Positions 1-10,899 of a stretch of DNA of 64,000 bases are shown piece by piece. The position numbers and the translations under genes were made by a program. The stretch is from positions 124,001-188,000 of the forward strand of contig WACJ01000070.1 in NCBI GenBank assembly GCA_008973525.1, written 5' to 3'. Each line of letters starts with the position of its first letter. Positions within the stretch are counted from its first letter, which is position 1. The notes beneath the pieces are model-generated. The model saw nothing but the letters and a program-made list of their open reading frames with translations, did no database searches and was not told the origin of the DNA. The stretch comes from Stenopsyche tienmushanensis. Taxonomy: Eukaryota > Arthropoda > Insecta > Trichoptera > Stenopsychidae.

Positions 1-462
1 GTCTCTGTTTTCGATTTACTAATCTTTGCACTCAAAATTTTTCCGTATCATTCAAATCCGAACGCATATATGCGTGATTACTTACCAATGGTATAATACA
101 TGTTTTTACAATCCATTTTAATTTTTTAAAGGAACTCCAACTAAACTAATACAAAGCAAATTTTTCAAGGACCATTTTAAACCATATTATTGTGGTCTAT
201 TGTAAAAAGAAAACATAAGACCATTACATACATAAACATATTTCCGTCGGGATTAGAATATATGCTCTAACTTTTTAACAAGTAGGTAGTCTCAAGAGCT
301 ATATTTAAATTTACATCTTAAAGTAGTGTACATTGATAAAAAGTCGTATTATATTTCCGTTTTTTCTATTTTAACGGAAAATATACATATTTAACTATAC
401 GAAGGTGATTCAAATATAACCCGGAATTTTGCTGTAAAAATTTATTAATGTTATTTAAAAAT
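1..462. other. AT-rich DNA, nothing recognised
   Basis: No open frame of note, no inverted-repeat pair and no similarity to other parts of the window was seen in this stretch. Confidence 0.5.
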
Positions 463-631
463 ACAGATGGAATATTTTATTATTTTACATACATAGTTCT
501 CTTCATTAGAAATATATTTATTCCATCGGATCACTGAAGAAAGAAGAAGAGAAGTAGCAGCCTCTGTTGCATAACGCGCAATTATTCCATCTGCGTAACC
601 CGACGGGAATGTGTTAAGTTTAAAAGTGAAA
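463..631 (+). repeat. partial copy of the 18-kb MITE family
   Basis: Bases about 490-575 (TTAGAAATATATTTATTCC through GCAGCCTCTGTTGCATAAC) match 18030-18120 and, inverted, 18330-18390. The piece ends at GGGAATGTGTTAA, the same right end as the short TTAA MITE at 6997-7121. It probably records overlapping insertions. No coding capacity was seen. Confidence 0.45.
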
Positions 632-1328
632 GTACTAAATCGAGACATTCCCATCGAAATCTGGACCCTTAGAAACAGTGGCGTAAGTAGTAATTAGCGA
701 GCTTAGGCGACGCCTAGGGGCAGTAACTGTCTAATCTATGTATACATATATACAGTACATATATGTTTTTCAAATTGTTATATCAAATTTCCCTACCGGT
801 GATGTATTTACTACACCTCGACCTCTAATAATGGGAATATCGATATGAAATATAATAGATACGGGATTCAATTTTTTTGTATTCCTTTGTAATATAATTA
901 CGAATCACATCGAAGTATAATAGTATATGAATATTCATATGCAGCGACGGAAATAAATAATTTGTCGGGAAATCGGGAATTATGCGAGTTTTAGTCCGTG
1001 GCTACCAAAATCAGATCCAGTCCAAATGACGAAACACTCGGTGCTTGAATGTTACTTTGAGCATATTTTCAAAATAATATTTGAAATTTTTAGTGTTTTA
1101 TTTATCTATTTTTGAATTATATTTTTATCTTTTCTTAAAGAAATAAAAATTTTTCGCCTTCAAGTTATTTTTTTATATTAAACAAATGGACTTATTAGTA
1201 ATTTTTGATCAAATTTATCAATATAATTTCTTAAAGAATTGAAAATCCCGTTTCCGGGAGCCCGGGACTGATCCCGGGATGGTCTAATGTAGTCCCGGGA
1301 TCTAAATTTTGGCTCGGGATTGGGTTCC
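632..1328 (+). mobile_element. hAT-type transposon relic, family A copy 1
   Basis: First of five related copies (also 6253, 24694, 30018 and 55328). The shared body runs from CTAAATCGAGACATTCCC through CAGTGGCGTAA, a TATACATA-rich stretch and a GATATCGA-type block. At about 1000-1060 the plus strand reads ATKIRSSPNDETLGA, the C-terminal dimerisation motif of hAT transposases, here followed by a stop. The right end is rich in CCCGGGAT and finishes with CGGGATTGG, the complement of the left end of copies 3 and 4. The left terminus is missing. This is a non-autonomous or dead element; the family name is my own label. Confidence 0.75.
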
Positions 1329-1430
1329 AAATTTACAGAAGGTGTAGATGGCGACCACATTTTTAAAACATATATCTGCACTGAAAAACCATGTCAAAAT
1401 GGTTGGCAATAGTCCTATAAAAGGGGTCAA
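1329..1430 (+). repeat. SINE body fragment, copy 1
   Basis: Shares GGCGACCACATTTTTAAAA and GTCAAAATGGTTGGCAAT with the bodies at 44290-44447 (minus) and 49332-49457 (plus). The tRNA-like head is missing here, and the copy abuts the terminal CGGGATTGG of the hAT relic. It is either a 5'-truncated SINE or was captured at the hAT end. Confidence 0.55.
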
Positions 1431-2045
1431 TCAATTTTTTAAGTTTTGATTAATTTTGCAGCTTTTTCAAATTCAACTCTACTTTATTATCATTTCAACA
1501 AGCCTTTGTTTGAATCCTGGAATTGACTGGAATACTAAGCGTGTATTTTGACTCAATTTTTCGAATTCACTACTATCATATAATCGAAACCGCTCTTCGC
1601 TGATTAATTCCGAATACTGAACAATGTATTGTTCGCGAAGTTACATCAAAATGACCGAAACGCTTATAAATATTTCATTTCTGTGTGGTTCATTCAAGCT
1701 ATAATTTCATTCCCATTTTTTTAAAAGTTAAATTCTCAGTATTTTCTTTTATGAAAAAATGCAATTTTGAATTTATATCATAGGGAAACATAGGTACAAA
1801 GTGGGAGTTTTAAAGCGAGGTTGAATATAAATAAGTAATGCGTAATTATAAAGAAGGGGAATCTGGCTTGAGAATTCTTGATTGAAATTTTCCTGTTAAT
1901 ATTTTTAAGGAAATCCTTGGGAATTTAGATTATATGACGAGATAAAATTTGTGTTTTTAATAAATTATTCTGTAACTGTAAATTCTGTATGTTCTTTAGG
2001 TTGAAAAAAAAATATATATCTGTAGCTATTTTTTAATAAACTAAA
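1431..2045. other. AT-rich DNA, nothing recognised
   Basis: No repeat partner, no ORF over 60 codons and no structural signal was noticed. Confidence 0.45.
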
Positions 2046-2225
2046 ATGTTACCGCAGCCCTTTTTCCTAATAGGTGTAAAAAATCTGCAGGAAAAAGAGC
2101 GAAACTGGAATACGGCGGACATGCTCAAAGCAGAGGTTCGTTATAAGAGTCTCGCAGTTGGTCCAAGCGTTGTAGAATCAATGTGCGTCTCGATAAAATC
2201 GATCACCGTAAAATTGTCGTGGTGA
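2046..2225 (+). pseudogene. short ORF with weak psq-like helix-turn-helix resemblance
   Basis: A 59-codon frame from ATG 2046 to TGA 2223-2225. It contains ERNWNTADMLKAEV, which loosely resembles the first helix of the psq-type DNA-binding domain found at the N-terminus of pogo/jerky-type proteins (K-R-x-W-T-x-x-D-M-x-x-A pattern). The second half of the domain is not convincing. It is GC-richer than its surroundings and preceded by a pyrimidine run ending in AATAG. It could be a pogo-type remnant, a small exon or chance. Confidence 0.2.
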
Positions 2226-3429
2226 ATAAGCAGTTTGAGTTTGATTTGGATTCTTAAGCTGATTACAACCAAAATAATTGACTTTGAAGAGTATTTTTCT
2301 TACAAGAAATATAGAAATATCAATCCTAATCGCAGCACGAATGAAATTTAAACAATTACACGACTAACTTTAAAAAAATTATTACTACTTCCAAGAATCC
2401 AGCATTCAGAATTCAGGAGGAATAAAATGTAATGAGTGTCTCGTTTTTTTGAACGTCAATTTGTGTAGCTTCCAGCCAAATTTGTGATGTTTGATCAAAT
2501 GATTACGAACAAAGTTCAACCAGTCACGAAACACTAACTATGAATGCTCGACACACCAAATATTCTACGTTTAACTATTAATTTACACCACTACCCTGAA
2601 AGCTCGCAGCTCGCAATTTACAAGAAGTGTTTGCAGTAAACTTCCCTTGCCTAACTAACAAATTATATTTTCCTTCGGCGCTGAACAAAACAAATAATTT
2701 CTGAAGAGTTTCATCGAGTAAAAAAAATCATTCGGAATAAATTACTCGAATTACTCATAATTACGATGGCTTGCAGGGAATTTTTATTGCTACTCTGCAG
2801 AGTCGTATTGATATTAAAGTTTGCATGTTTCAAAGGAAAGAGTCGCTTTCAAACTTCATGTAAACACTTTGAAGAAATGTGCAATTTTAAACGAATATTT
2901 CCACTCGCTGCTTATTTTTCCATCTCAAAAGTTTGCTATATGACAGTCAATACAAACGTCTTGTACGTCGAATAAATCACGAGCGCAAATATAATATTAA
3001 GATTGATCTGATCAACTATAAATGTGTCTACATCTGCTCCTTAAAATATTGGGTGGTAGAGTTTAAATAAATCCATATCCAAACATCTTAGTGATCGACC
3101 ATATGAGGTGATCACGCCAGAAATAGTGAAGAAAATCCAACAAATGGTATTGGATCATCGTCGCTTAAAAGATTGCAAGCTAACATATAATAAGCATTTC
3201 AAAAAGAGTTATACATAGCATTTTGACATAGCAATGATGATGAAAAATGAGAATGAAATTTCAAAATTTGTGTAACCATGTCGTATTTCATATCACGGAT
3301 TTACTGTATTAGACATAGCTTTATTCTTGTATTAAATTCATAGATTGAATTAGGTGTGGCTTGGAAACTAATGCATGCATGATTTGCATTCATAAATTAA
3401 AAAATTATCATCCAGAATATCAAAGTTAA
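2226..3429. other. AT-rich DNA, nothing recognised
   Basis: Short open frames (for example 2766-2975, plus) have no recognisable motif. No repeat copies were found elsewhere in the window. Confidence 0.45.
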
Positions 3430-3976
3430 TCTCGAGGAGCGAATCTAAGCCGGGCCCGGGCTAATTAAGATCTCGAAATTCGCCCCTTCGTTTGAGCAAG
3501 TCGTCCCTGGTGAACAGTTAGGGCGTCTACATCCAGCAGGCTAGACTTGTAATATTTCCGAGTTAAGAGTGGCATTCAACAGTTCGCAGACAGTCAGGTG
3601 TTGTGAATCCGTAAATGTTGGGTCTCAGGCCACTTATCCTCGCTTCGGTTGACACTGTCACTTGCACTCGTGGCGGATCACTCCACCTAACAAACAACCC
3701 AACGTGCATAAGGGAAAGCGACCCGTCTGCATACTAAAGATCCGGCCCTGCCCTGGCCCACCCTGACACTCTCAGCTCAGTGGGACACTTCTCGTTATAA
3801 ATTTGAATAAGTACCCCGGCAACATTCACTTTGTCTCTCATAAACATACACTTCCAGCACAGATAGCAAAAAGTCTCGTCGACTATGAAAATTTGCGAGA
3901 TTTTCTTAGGTCCGCCTTCCGAGTAAAAAATATTTTTTTCTTGCAAATTTAGCTTGTATTTCAATTTTATAACATG
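3430..3976. other. GC-richer apparently single-copy segment
   Basis: About 350 bases around 3430-3780 are clearly less AT-rich than the flanks and contain the palindromic run GCCGGGCCCGGGC at about 3450. A 76-codon minus-strand frame at 3734-3964 (cysteine- and aromatic-rich, including ETFCYLCWKC) matches nothing I know. It may be unique or a repeat copied only outside this window. Confidence 0.3.
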
Positions 3977-3978
3977 TA

Positions 3979-4021
3979 CGAGGGTCGTTCAGAAAGTAAG
4001 GTTATAAAATTTATGTGCGAA
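3979..4021 (+). mobile_element. solo mariner terminal repeat
   Basis: CGAGGGTCGTTCAGAAAGT followed by AAGGTTA, directly after a TA target, matches the complement of the 3' ends of the mariners ending at 38404 and 59542 (ACTTTCTGGATGATCC type). No transposase follows; Helitron-like sequence starts within about 40 bases. It is a truncated mariner end. Confidence 0.6.
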
Positions 4022-4192
4022 AATTAATGTTTGTTTGTTCGTATTTAATGCGCTGCCATACCGTTCATCCAATTGCAATAAAACTTCGTCAATATATTGT
4101 TTAAGCTTGCGGAAATAACATAGGTATAGTAAAAATATTGTTTGTGAATGCAATTTGTTATGCGAGACGTTTAGCGTATGCACTATGGTATA
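4022..4192 (+). mobile_element. Helitron-type 5' region fragment
   Basis: AATGCGCTGCCATACCGTTC and GCGAGACGTTTAGCGTATGC are shared with the Helitron-like segments at 42930-43309 (minus), 51768-52168 (plus) and more weakly 33765-33930. The TC start and 3' terminus are not present. It is a non-coding remnant. Confidence 0.55.
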
Positions 4193-4372
4193 TATATAAG
4201 CTATCTTCATTGAGAAGAAATTGATGAATAACGAAATAAACTTCAGGATTCCAACAATCGATTCAACAAATCCGATCCGATCTTGAATATTTCTGGATTT
4301 ACTGTGTCTAAGCTTTGTGGCCATATCTATTTTACTTAATTTATGATTTCAATTCAATCAAGTATGAAAGTA

Positions 4373-5245
4373 GGCTGAAAAGTAATGCACACATGCTTAT
4401 ATAACGCGAACGAAAACAAATATCAAGATCATATGAAAAGTACATTGAAGTAAAAAATTTAAATTTTGAAATCATGTTTTTATTTTTCAATATAATCACT
4501 GTTAAGGTTAACATACTTCCTCTAACATGTAACAAGTTTTTTCATTCCGAAATTGAAAAATTATTTTTGAAAAAAACTTTTTACGAATCCATGGCTTAAC
4601 AGTTGCCTTTATCTTATCGTCCGAAGTGTTATAATTACTTTTGAGGTTTAACTTTAATAGAAAAAAAATAAAAATCACAAATCGCTAGATCGGGTGAAAA
4701 GGAGGGCGTGGAATCGATTCAAACTTCAGGTTTCGCAGTGTCTCTCCCGTTGCGCACGAGGGTTGTGGTGTGGTACCCATCCAAAAATGAAGGCAATATG
4801 TTTCTTTGATATTCCAATATAGTTGGCGTTACGCTTTTGAGTGATTCGCCGGTCATTTTGGATCAAATCATAGATGAGTTTGTGATGTTTATCATCTCGG
4901 GTAGCGATCGGACGTCCGCTGCATGTTTCATCAACAATTATGGCTTTTTCAGGCTTGTAGCTAATAAATTTTATTACTCATCAGTAGACTTCTACTAACA
5001 GTAGACTTATCAATAGCATCATCACCAAAAACACCATTTAAACGAGTATTAATCTTCGATAATTGATATAACACTAGAACACATGTTCATACTTTGGCTT
5101 CTTGAAATACACTGAATAAACATAATAACCTCAAAATTAAAATTTCAAAATAAAAAAGAATGTTACTTCTATATTCCATCTAGCATGTTTCTGAAAATAA
5201 TTTTGTTTGGGGTGTACAAGCATGTGTGCATTACTTTTCAGCCTT
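4373..5245 (-). mobile_element. mariner-family transposon relic with 20-bp inverted repeats
   Basis: The ends are GGCTGAAAAGTAATGCACAC on the left and its complement on the right (right end CAGCC at about 5245), with TA before the left end. Read on the minus strand, 4930-4750 gives DLIQNDRRIT then GWVPHHNPRAQRERH, which fits the second helix-turn-helix and the WVPHxL linker of mariner transposases. After a large deletion it continues at about 4725-4660 with FSPDLAICDFYFF, the region around the third catalytic aspartate. Several stops and frameshifts follow. The first two catalytic aspartates are deleted, so it is dead. At about 870 bp it is shorter than a normal ~1.3-kb mariner. Confidence 0.75.
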
Positions 5246-6252
5246 TCCTCGTAATTTCCATAACAAATCGTTCTCACAAGCGTTAGGTATGTTAGTTTAG
5301 TTTATTTTACAAAAATAATATACTTCTAATTCATTGTTAGAAAGTTTAAATACATACTCAGAATGCAAATATTAAAGCGAAATTATTGACAACAAAATGA
5401 GTAGTAAAATATTCACAATAATTGGGTAATACAATAGTTTTATCGATTTTTTTTCATTATTTTATATATGAAAATCTAAAATTATCTCGTAAATTAACGG
5501 GATATTTATCAGCTTATGGTAAAAGTTTTGGCATTTTTTCATGACGTTAAAATTTATTTGCATAAAGAGAATTGTAATTTTGCTTCAGAGATCTTTTGTG
5601 AAAAATAAATACTTTGGAAGTATTTAAATTTTTGCAGTAAAAGTACATTTTCATACTAACAAAAATATTTTTATAGCAATACAACAAAAAGATCAACCGA
5701 TAAGCTCTCGTTAGAGTTTTTGAGTTAAACTTCCGAAAATATATTGATTCATTGTATTTTATGAGATGTATTATGAGCTTTTTGAAATATATCAAACAAT
5801 TAGGGCTAAACATTAAAAATAATTTTAAAAAAGTTGCCTTATATCACAAATTATAGAAATTGTGTAGCTTTAATCCACCGCATTTTTGATCCCATCGTTG
5901 CTTGATTCTGTTTTCATGATAAATTATGATGAATGCATCATTCTGATGTTTGCAAAATTGCACTCCAAAAATAACACAATTAGGGGGTGTTCTTTAATGC
6001 ATGTCAATTAATTCTTCAAATGATTCCTGTCATAAATAGTGCTGAAAGTAAGCAATGATATATGTGGAATTTCAGCTAAAAATAACTATTTTTCAAGCTA
6101 ATCAAGAAGAATGACAGCATAAAAATATTATGTGATTTAAATTCATTATGATTTAAATTGATGGAAATTCAAACACATAAATATAATTTATTGAAACTTT
6201 TATTATTTGTATCAATGTGACTGATGTAATTCCTTCTGCTGAAACACGGATT
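5246..6252. other. AT-rich DNA, nothing recognised
   Basis: Very AT-rich. The longest frame (5547-5813, minus) is lysine/phenylalanine-rich and has no motif. No repeat partner was seen. Confidence 0.45.
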
Positions 6253-6720
6253 AAAACTCGCAAAATTCCCGATTTACCGACATATTATTTATTTCCGTCG
6301 CTGCAGATGAATACTTAAATACTATCATACTTTGATGTGATTCGTAATTATATTGCGGAGGAATACAAAAATTCTGAATCCCGTATCTATTATATTTCAT
6401 ATCGATATTCCCATTATTAGAGACGATGTGTAGTAAATACATCATCGGTAGGGAAAGTTTAATATAAAAATTTGAAAAACATATATGTAGTGTATATATG
6501 TATACATAGATTAGACAGTTACTGCCCTTAGGCGTCGCTTAAGCTCGCCAATTAGTAGTTCTCTAGAATGTCTCGATTTAGTAGCCTTCAACGTGCTGGT
6601 GAGGTGTACGATTTCTGTTAGATAAAAATTTCAATCTCGAATTTTTCGGGATTACTTTTATTAGTCCCGGAATTCATGAGCTCCTAAAACTGTCTGGGAT
6701 CCCGGAATTAAATTCTCTAG
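6253..6720 (-). mobile_element. hAT-type transposon relic, family A copy 2
   Basis: Carries the family A body in inverted orientation: CTGCAGATGAAT, ATCGATATTCCCATTATTAG, ACAGTTACTGCCCTTAGGCG, CTCGATTTAGTAGCC and the CCCGGGAT-type terminal block. The outer end at 6720 reads CTAG preceded by AATTCTC, matching the TAGAGAAT end of copy 5. The part coding for the dimerisation domain is missing. It is inactive. Confidence 0.75.
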
Positions 6721-6996
6721 TCACAAGATTGCAAAATAATTTAATTGAAGGATTTTTTTAAAACGTCCCTAAATAGCAGAATATACTAGAGAATAAACAT
6801 ATTCATCATCAGAACAAGAAATCTGTTTTAAAAAAATATATTTACAGTTACATTATTATTAAAATATAATTCTAGTTGGCATAATAAGGTCGTGTCTTGG
6901 ACACAATTGGTGTGCGTAGGAAAGTAATTAGTGCAAATTAATACACACATACAAACATGCGCTTATTTTCGCAGACATATCCGGCGCAATAAAAAT

Positions 6997-7121
6997 TTAA
7001 CACATCAGTCTGCAATTGCAGACGTGTCCGCGGATGCGTTAAAACGCACAGGTGCGTCTCTCGCATCTACTGGTAGTATTCAAAAGATGCACATATAAGT
7101 AACTCGACGGGAATGTGTTAA
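6997..7121. mobile_element. short TTAA MITE (TTAACACAT ends), copy a
   Basis: Begins TTAACACAT and ends ATGTGTTAA, a perfect 9-bp inverted pair 125 bp apart. TTAA at both edges is the target signature of piggyBac-type elements. The interior has its own palindrome, TCTGCAATTGCAGA. Other two-ended copies are at 24032, 41810 and 61589. No coding potential. Confidence 0.6.
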
Positions 7122-8277
7122 TAAATTTGCTTGCTTCATCTTAAATCTGTCCAATCATTTTTCTGGAATTTTAAACTTTTATCAATCTTTTTAAAATCAT
7201 TCCTATATTCTGCCTTTTGTGACTTACTGTGCTATATAAATTCAAAGCCCACTGTCAATGGGACTATAAATTTCGCTAATGGAATAAACAAATGTATTAA
7301 TATGATATTAATGCTGATTGACTTGTTGAGTTCACCTGTTGAGATGGAATTAAAACCACCATTCGTTGAGTGCTTCTAAAACGCCGACTATTTATAAGAT
7401 AATATCGGTTAAGTATCGAGTCGAACTAACCGTAAGGTTAATTGAAGTTCGCAGACAGACAATTATGAATAATGCATTTATACTTAACCTTTCCCATAAA
7501 AGGGGAAGCACATAAAGCCGCACACACTACACAGAGGTGTTTTTGCACAAGAACCATGAAATAATTATACAACAACTGCTCTCAGAGGCGGTTAAAGTTT
7601 CTTCGAAACCCTAATTGGAAATACCTCGGTAATTTAGCAGTGCCTCTCCTCTCTCCGTGCCAGGAGAGAGATTTCTCTTAATGAGGAATCTAAACGCGTT
7701 AATTGTATTAATAATAAAACGGGAGGCGAAGACGTTGTCACACGTTGTCGGTGTTTTCTACAACAATACACTAATTTAATGGAAATCCTGCTGTTGTGGA
7801 TCATGCTGATAATATTTTCATAATATGCTCCATTAGCGCTGATAATTTGACACTCCGCAAAGGGTTGATTATTTCGGGGTGCTTATTAAAACATTTTACA
7901 CACGTATTAAGCAAGATTATAATTTCTACATCTGCTGATTGAATTATATTAGAACATTTAGATAAAATAAAGCAGTGTTTTAAATTTCATAAAACACAAG
8001 TCTGATCAAGCGTTGTTATAGTGGGCTAAATTTAACACTTTATAGCCCGGAGTTATTGCGAATTTTCGCAAATTGATATATAAACACACAAGCAAGACAT
8101 AAGGACAATATTCATTCAGTTTATTCTTCTATATAAAAACTATGTATTTGAATATATTTTACCGTTAAGTGTCAATTGTTGATTTTAATTATTAATGTTT
8201 TTCTTTTTCAAACATACATGGTTTTATATTGTGGGATTATGAATTCATTCTGCTTCGTAAAAATTACGTGATGGTTA
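7122..8277. other. single-copy-looking DNA
   Basis: Mixed AT-rich sequence with moderately GC-rich parts at about 7400-7760, including CTCTCTCCGTGCCAGGAGAG, an imperfect hairpin near 7650. No repeat partner or coding signal was found. Confidence 0.4.
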
Positions 8278-8298
8278 TTAACCTGATTAAATGGGCAT

Positions 8299-9438
8299 GA
8301 CGTATATATACGTCCAACTTAAATTACATCGAAATTGGTTAGGACGTATATATACGTCCTCGAAATATATGTTGACTCCTAAAGCAGGCAGAACATTTTT
8401 TTGTTTAACGAATGTGTGAGTTCCATACATGTTTTGTCATGAATTTAAGATAGTGTGTTAAAGGGACTCGAGTGATACAAAAATATCATTCTCACACCTT
8501 ATGTGTGGATATTAGTGAATCAAAGACAGAGACGGATATCTTGCATCTCATCATATACTTATACATCGATGGCAAAGTCATGCTGTAAAGGTACCCCTAC
8601 ACATCTAAATATTCAAACATTATATTTACGATCTCTTTTATTATTTTGACACATTTCAATTAAATTCCCGACCAAGTTTCACAAACACAACGAATAACTT
8701 ATATTTATGTAAAGGAACACAATATTTGAAGAATATTTTCCATAATATACTAAATAGATCACTTTAAAATTATAATAGGATTTTTTCATATCCGGTTAAA
8801 AACCATCAGGTATGGGGTCTTCTTAAAGCGTTGATGGTCTTCCTACAATCATAATAAATTCTAGAAAGCCACATAAATCAATTATATACTTAGCCTGTAA
8901 AATTGGTTAGGACGTATATATACGTCCTCGAAATATATGTTGAGTCCTAAAGCAGGCGGGACTTTTTTTTTGTTTAAGATAGGTAGCAAATTGGTTGCAC
9001 ATCGCTATTGGGTTGGAGTGGATGTGTACTTAATATACGGTGACTAGTAGCATAAGGTAAGATTCAAAGGCAACCTCATAGTTTTAAAATGAAAAGACAA
9101 AAAAGACGTATTGATGCTCAGTTTAAACAACATAGTAAGAAGTCAACCTATGCCATTAAAAAAACAGGTTTATTACAAAAAAGGGAAAGGATCTACATAT
9201 TACCGTCCGGATTGTGACACAGAAGATGAGTTTTTAATTAAGGTATGGACATATTTTATTTTTTTAAACTCTATGTTTCCATTTTCTTTATTATTTTGTA
9301 TTTTTTAATTTCTCTATATGTTTTGGTATCTAAATAAATAAAAAATATGTTTCATTGTTTTTTTCATAAATTCTAAGCATCGTTAAAAAAATTAAAAATA
9401 CCAACTCATGCCAGGCGGGCGAGACGTATATATACGTC
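8299..9438. repeat. four copies of palindrome GACGTATATATACGTC
   Basis: Perfect 16-bp palindromes at 8299-8314, 8343-8358, 8911-8926 and 9423-9438; the second extends to 20 bp (AGGACGTATATATACGTCCT). The copies at 8343 and 8911 sit in a longer duplicated block that continues CGAAATATATGTTGA. Subterminal palindromes in piggyBac-like elements are plausible transposase-binding sites, but that is inference. Confidence 0.8.
9089..9308 (+). pseudogene. piggyBac transposase C-terminal fragment
   Basis: Two overlapping frames together resemble the end of a piggyBac transposase. One (from ATG 9089) gives RIDAQFKQH, like the conserved R-L-x-G-x-x-x-x-H stretch before the zinc-binding tail. The other gives KKGKGSTYYRPDCD, like the K-K-G-K-x-x-x-x-x-Y-x-C-P-D-C core of the C-terminal cysteine-rich domain. 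Several expected cysteines are replaced (Tyr, Arg), and the frame runs into AT-rich sequence after FLIKV. A frameshift separates the halves. The piggyBac-type ends around it support the reading. Confidence 0.5.
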
Positions 9439-9535
9439 CTAACGAAAATGTGCGCGCTCACTGTATGTTGCGTTATTGAAAGGAACTTTCCCGCTTAACA
9501 GGCTAAACATGTGTTAAACAGTTAAAACTATAAAT

Positions 9536-9910
9536 ACAGGGTCTTTCAATAAGAACGCTCATCTGCTCATTTTTTAATTTTATTTAAAAGATTTGTTGAT
9601 TTTGAGTCTTATATTCCTGCGATTTAATATAACCCCAAAGGAAGGAGTCTAAAGGCGTTAAATCGTACATTCTCGGTGGTCAGATGACAGACCATGCCCT
9701 CAAATCGCTCGTGCTGAATGTCCATCGTGGCATGCGCTGTATGATTCCGCCAGACCAAACAAAAATCCACACCAAACAGTGATTTCTCGAGATGCATTTG
9801 ATGCTATTGTATCTCATGTGTCCAAAAAAAAATGGGGCTCGTGATTTTTTGGCGAAAAGTTTCTCGAACGGAATACTGATATTGAAAATGAAATTAGATG
9901 ATTTACACAC
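9536..9910 (-). mobile_element. IS630/mariner-superfamily relic with ACAGGGTCTTTCAA end
   Basis: Starts with ACAGGGTCTTTCAATAAGAA. On the minus strand 9900-9740 resembles a transposase core (CISRNHCLVWIFVWSGGI, then HTAHATMDIQHERFEG), fitting the V-x-V-W-C-G-x-x-x-G-G-I and H-T-A-x-x-T motifs. In another frame 9660-9600 gives PLDSFLWGYIKSQ, the motif around the last catalytic acidic residue. The middle is deleted and frames are broken. A second copy is at 54914-55095. Confidence 0.65.
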
Positions 9911-10899
9911 GTTATTTTAAAATTATAAATTTTTATAATAATTTGCCATATACTATTAAATAAATTTCAATCAAATTAATAGATATTACTTAAACAACTT
10001 AGTAGCTAGAATCCAACAAACTTAAGGCGTCGTTGTTGGAAGGCCTTATATAATATATTTATATAAAATATCACTTTTTTAACACTGATATATTATACTC
10101 GTTATACCATAGTTTAAAGGTCATTTGATTGACTTCTAAATTAGCCGAAAAATCTTCTAATTATTTGCCATGTAATTATTTAAATAAATAAATTTAATTG
10201 CGTCGCTTTTTGACTAAAACTGTTAGTTTTTGGGGGAAGATTTAAAGAGCTGGGGCCGTTGATATTCCAGGATAAGCTTAAAATAAATACATGCCTAAAT
10301 AAATACAGAGATAGCACAATTTAATGTTGCCCGAGGCAGTCTTTGTCTATATCATGATGATATAAGATTTGATGAGCTAAACAATTTTGTTGAATGAATA
10401 TGTATTTTTTTTCTATTTGATGAACATATTTCCAGTTTTAAATTGGTGTGAAAAATATCTCAAAAAAATTGCTGTGACCGTACGATCACGCTGATGACCG
10501 TATGGTAACACGCAAGATATTAATTGAATTGTTTATTAATCCAGATTTAAATTTAAGATGAGTATATTGGCAAGTTTTCTGAAGATTTTTATGTATAAAT
10601 TCTATATAACACATTCACATGTATAACAAAACGATTAGTGAGAAAATTTCCAGCATCCTCGTGTCAAGTGAAGGTTCTTCCAACTCTTGAACTATTTTAA
10701 GTGGATTTTGCCCAAGACCGTGTGGAATCTTGAATGAAATGCTGTGATCTAGGAAACGTATCAGGGGAGAACCTTTTCTGTATTCGGTCGCGTGGGTCCT
10801 TTTCAATTCGAGAATCCATGATTTTATTCAACGAATAGATGCATTTTGTTCAAAAATATATTTTTTAATGTTCAATATATCATTATTTATCGATGGCGG
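9911..10899. other. AT-rich DNA, nothing recognised
   Basis: No motif-bearing frame and no repeat partner. The 63-codon minus frame at 10615-10806 has no known domain. Confidence 0.45.

Larger units (their letters stand above)
8282..9502 (+). mobile_element. piggyBac-type transposon relic
   Basis: The left end follows TTAA (8278-8281) and reads CCTGATTAAATGGG. The right end, complemented, reads CCTGTTAAGCGGG and is followed by CTAA (9503-9506), one change from TTAA. Four copies of the palindrome GACGTATATATACGTC lie inside. A piece resembling the transposase cysteine-rich C-terminus is at 9089-9250. About 1.2 kb remains of an expected 2.4 kb or more, so this is an internally deleted, inactive copy. 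An internal block is also duplicated (8333-8409 and 8901-8978). Confidence 0.7.
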
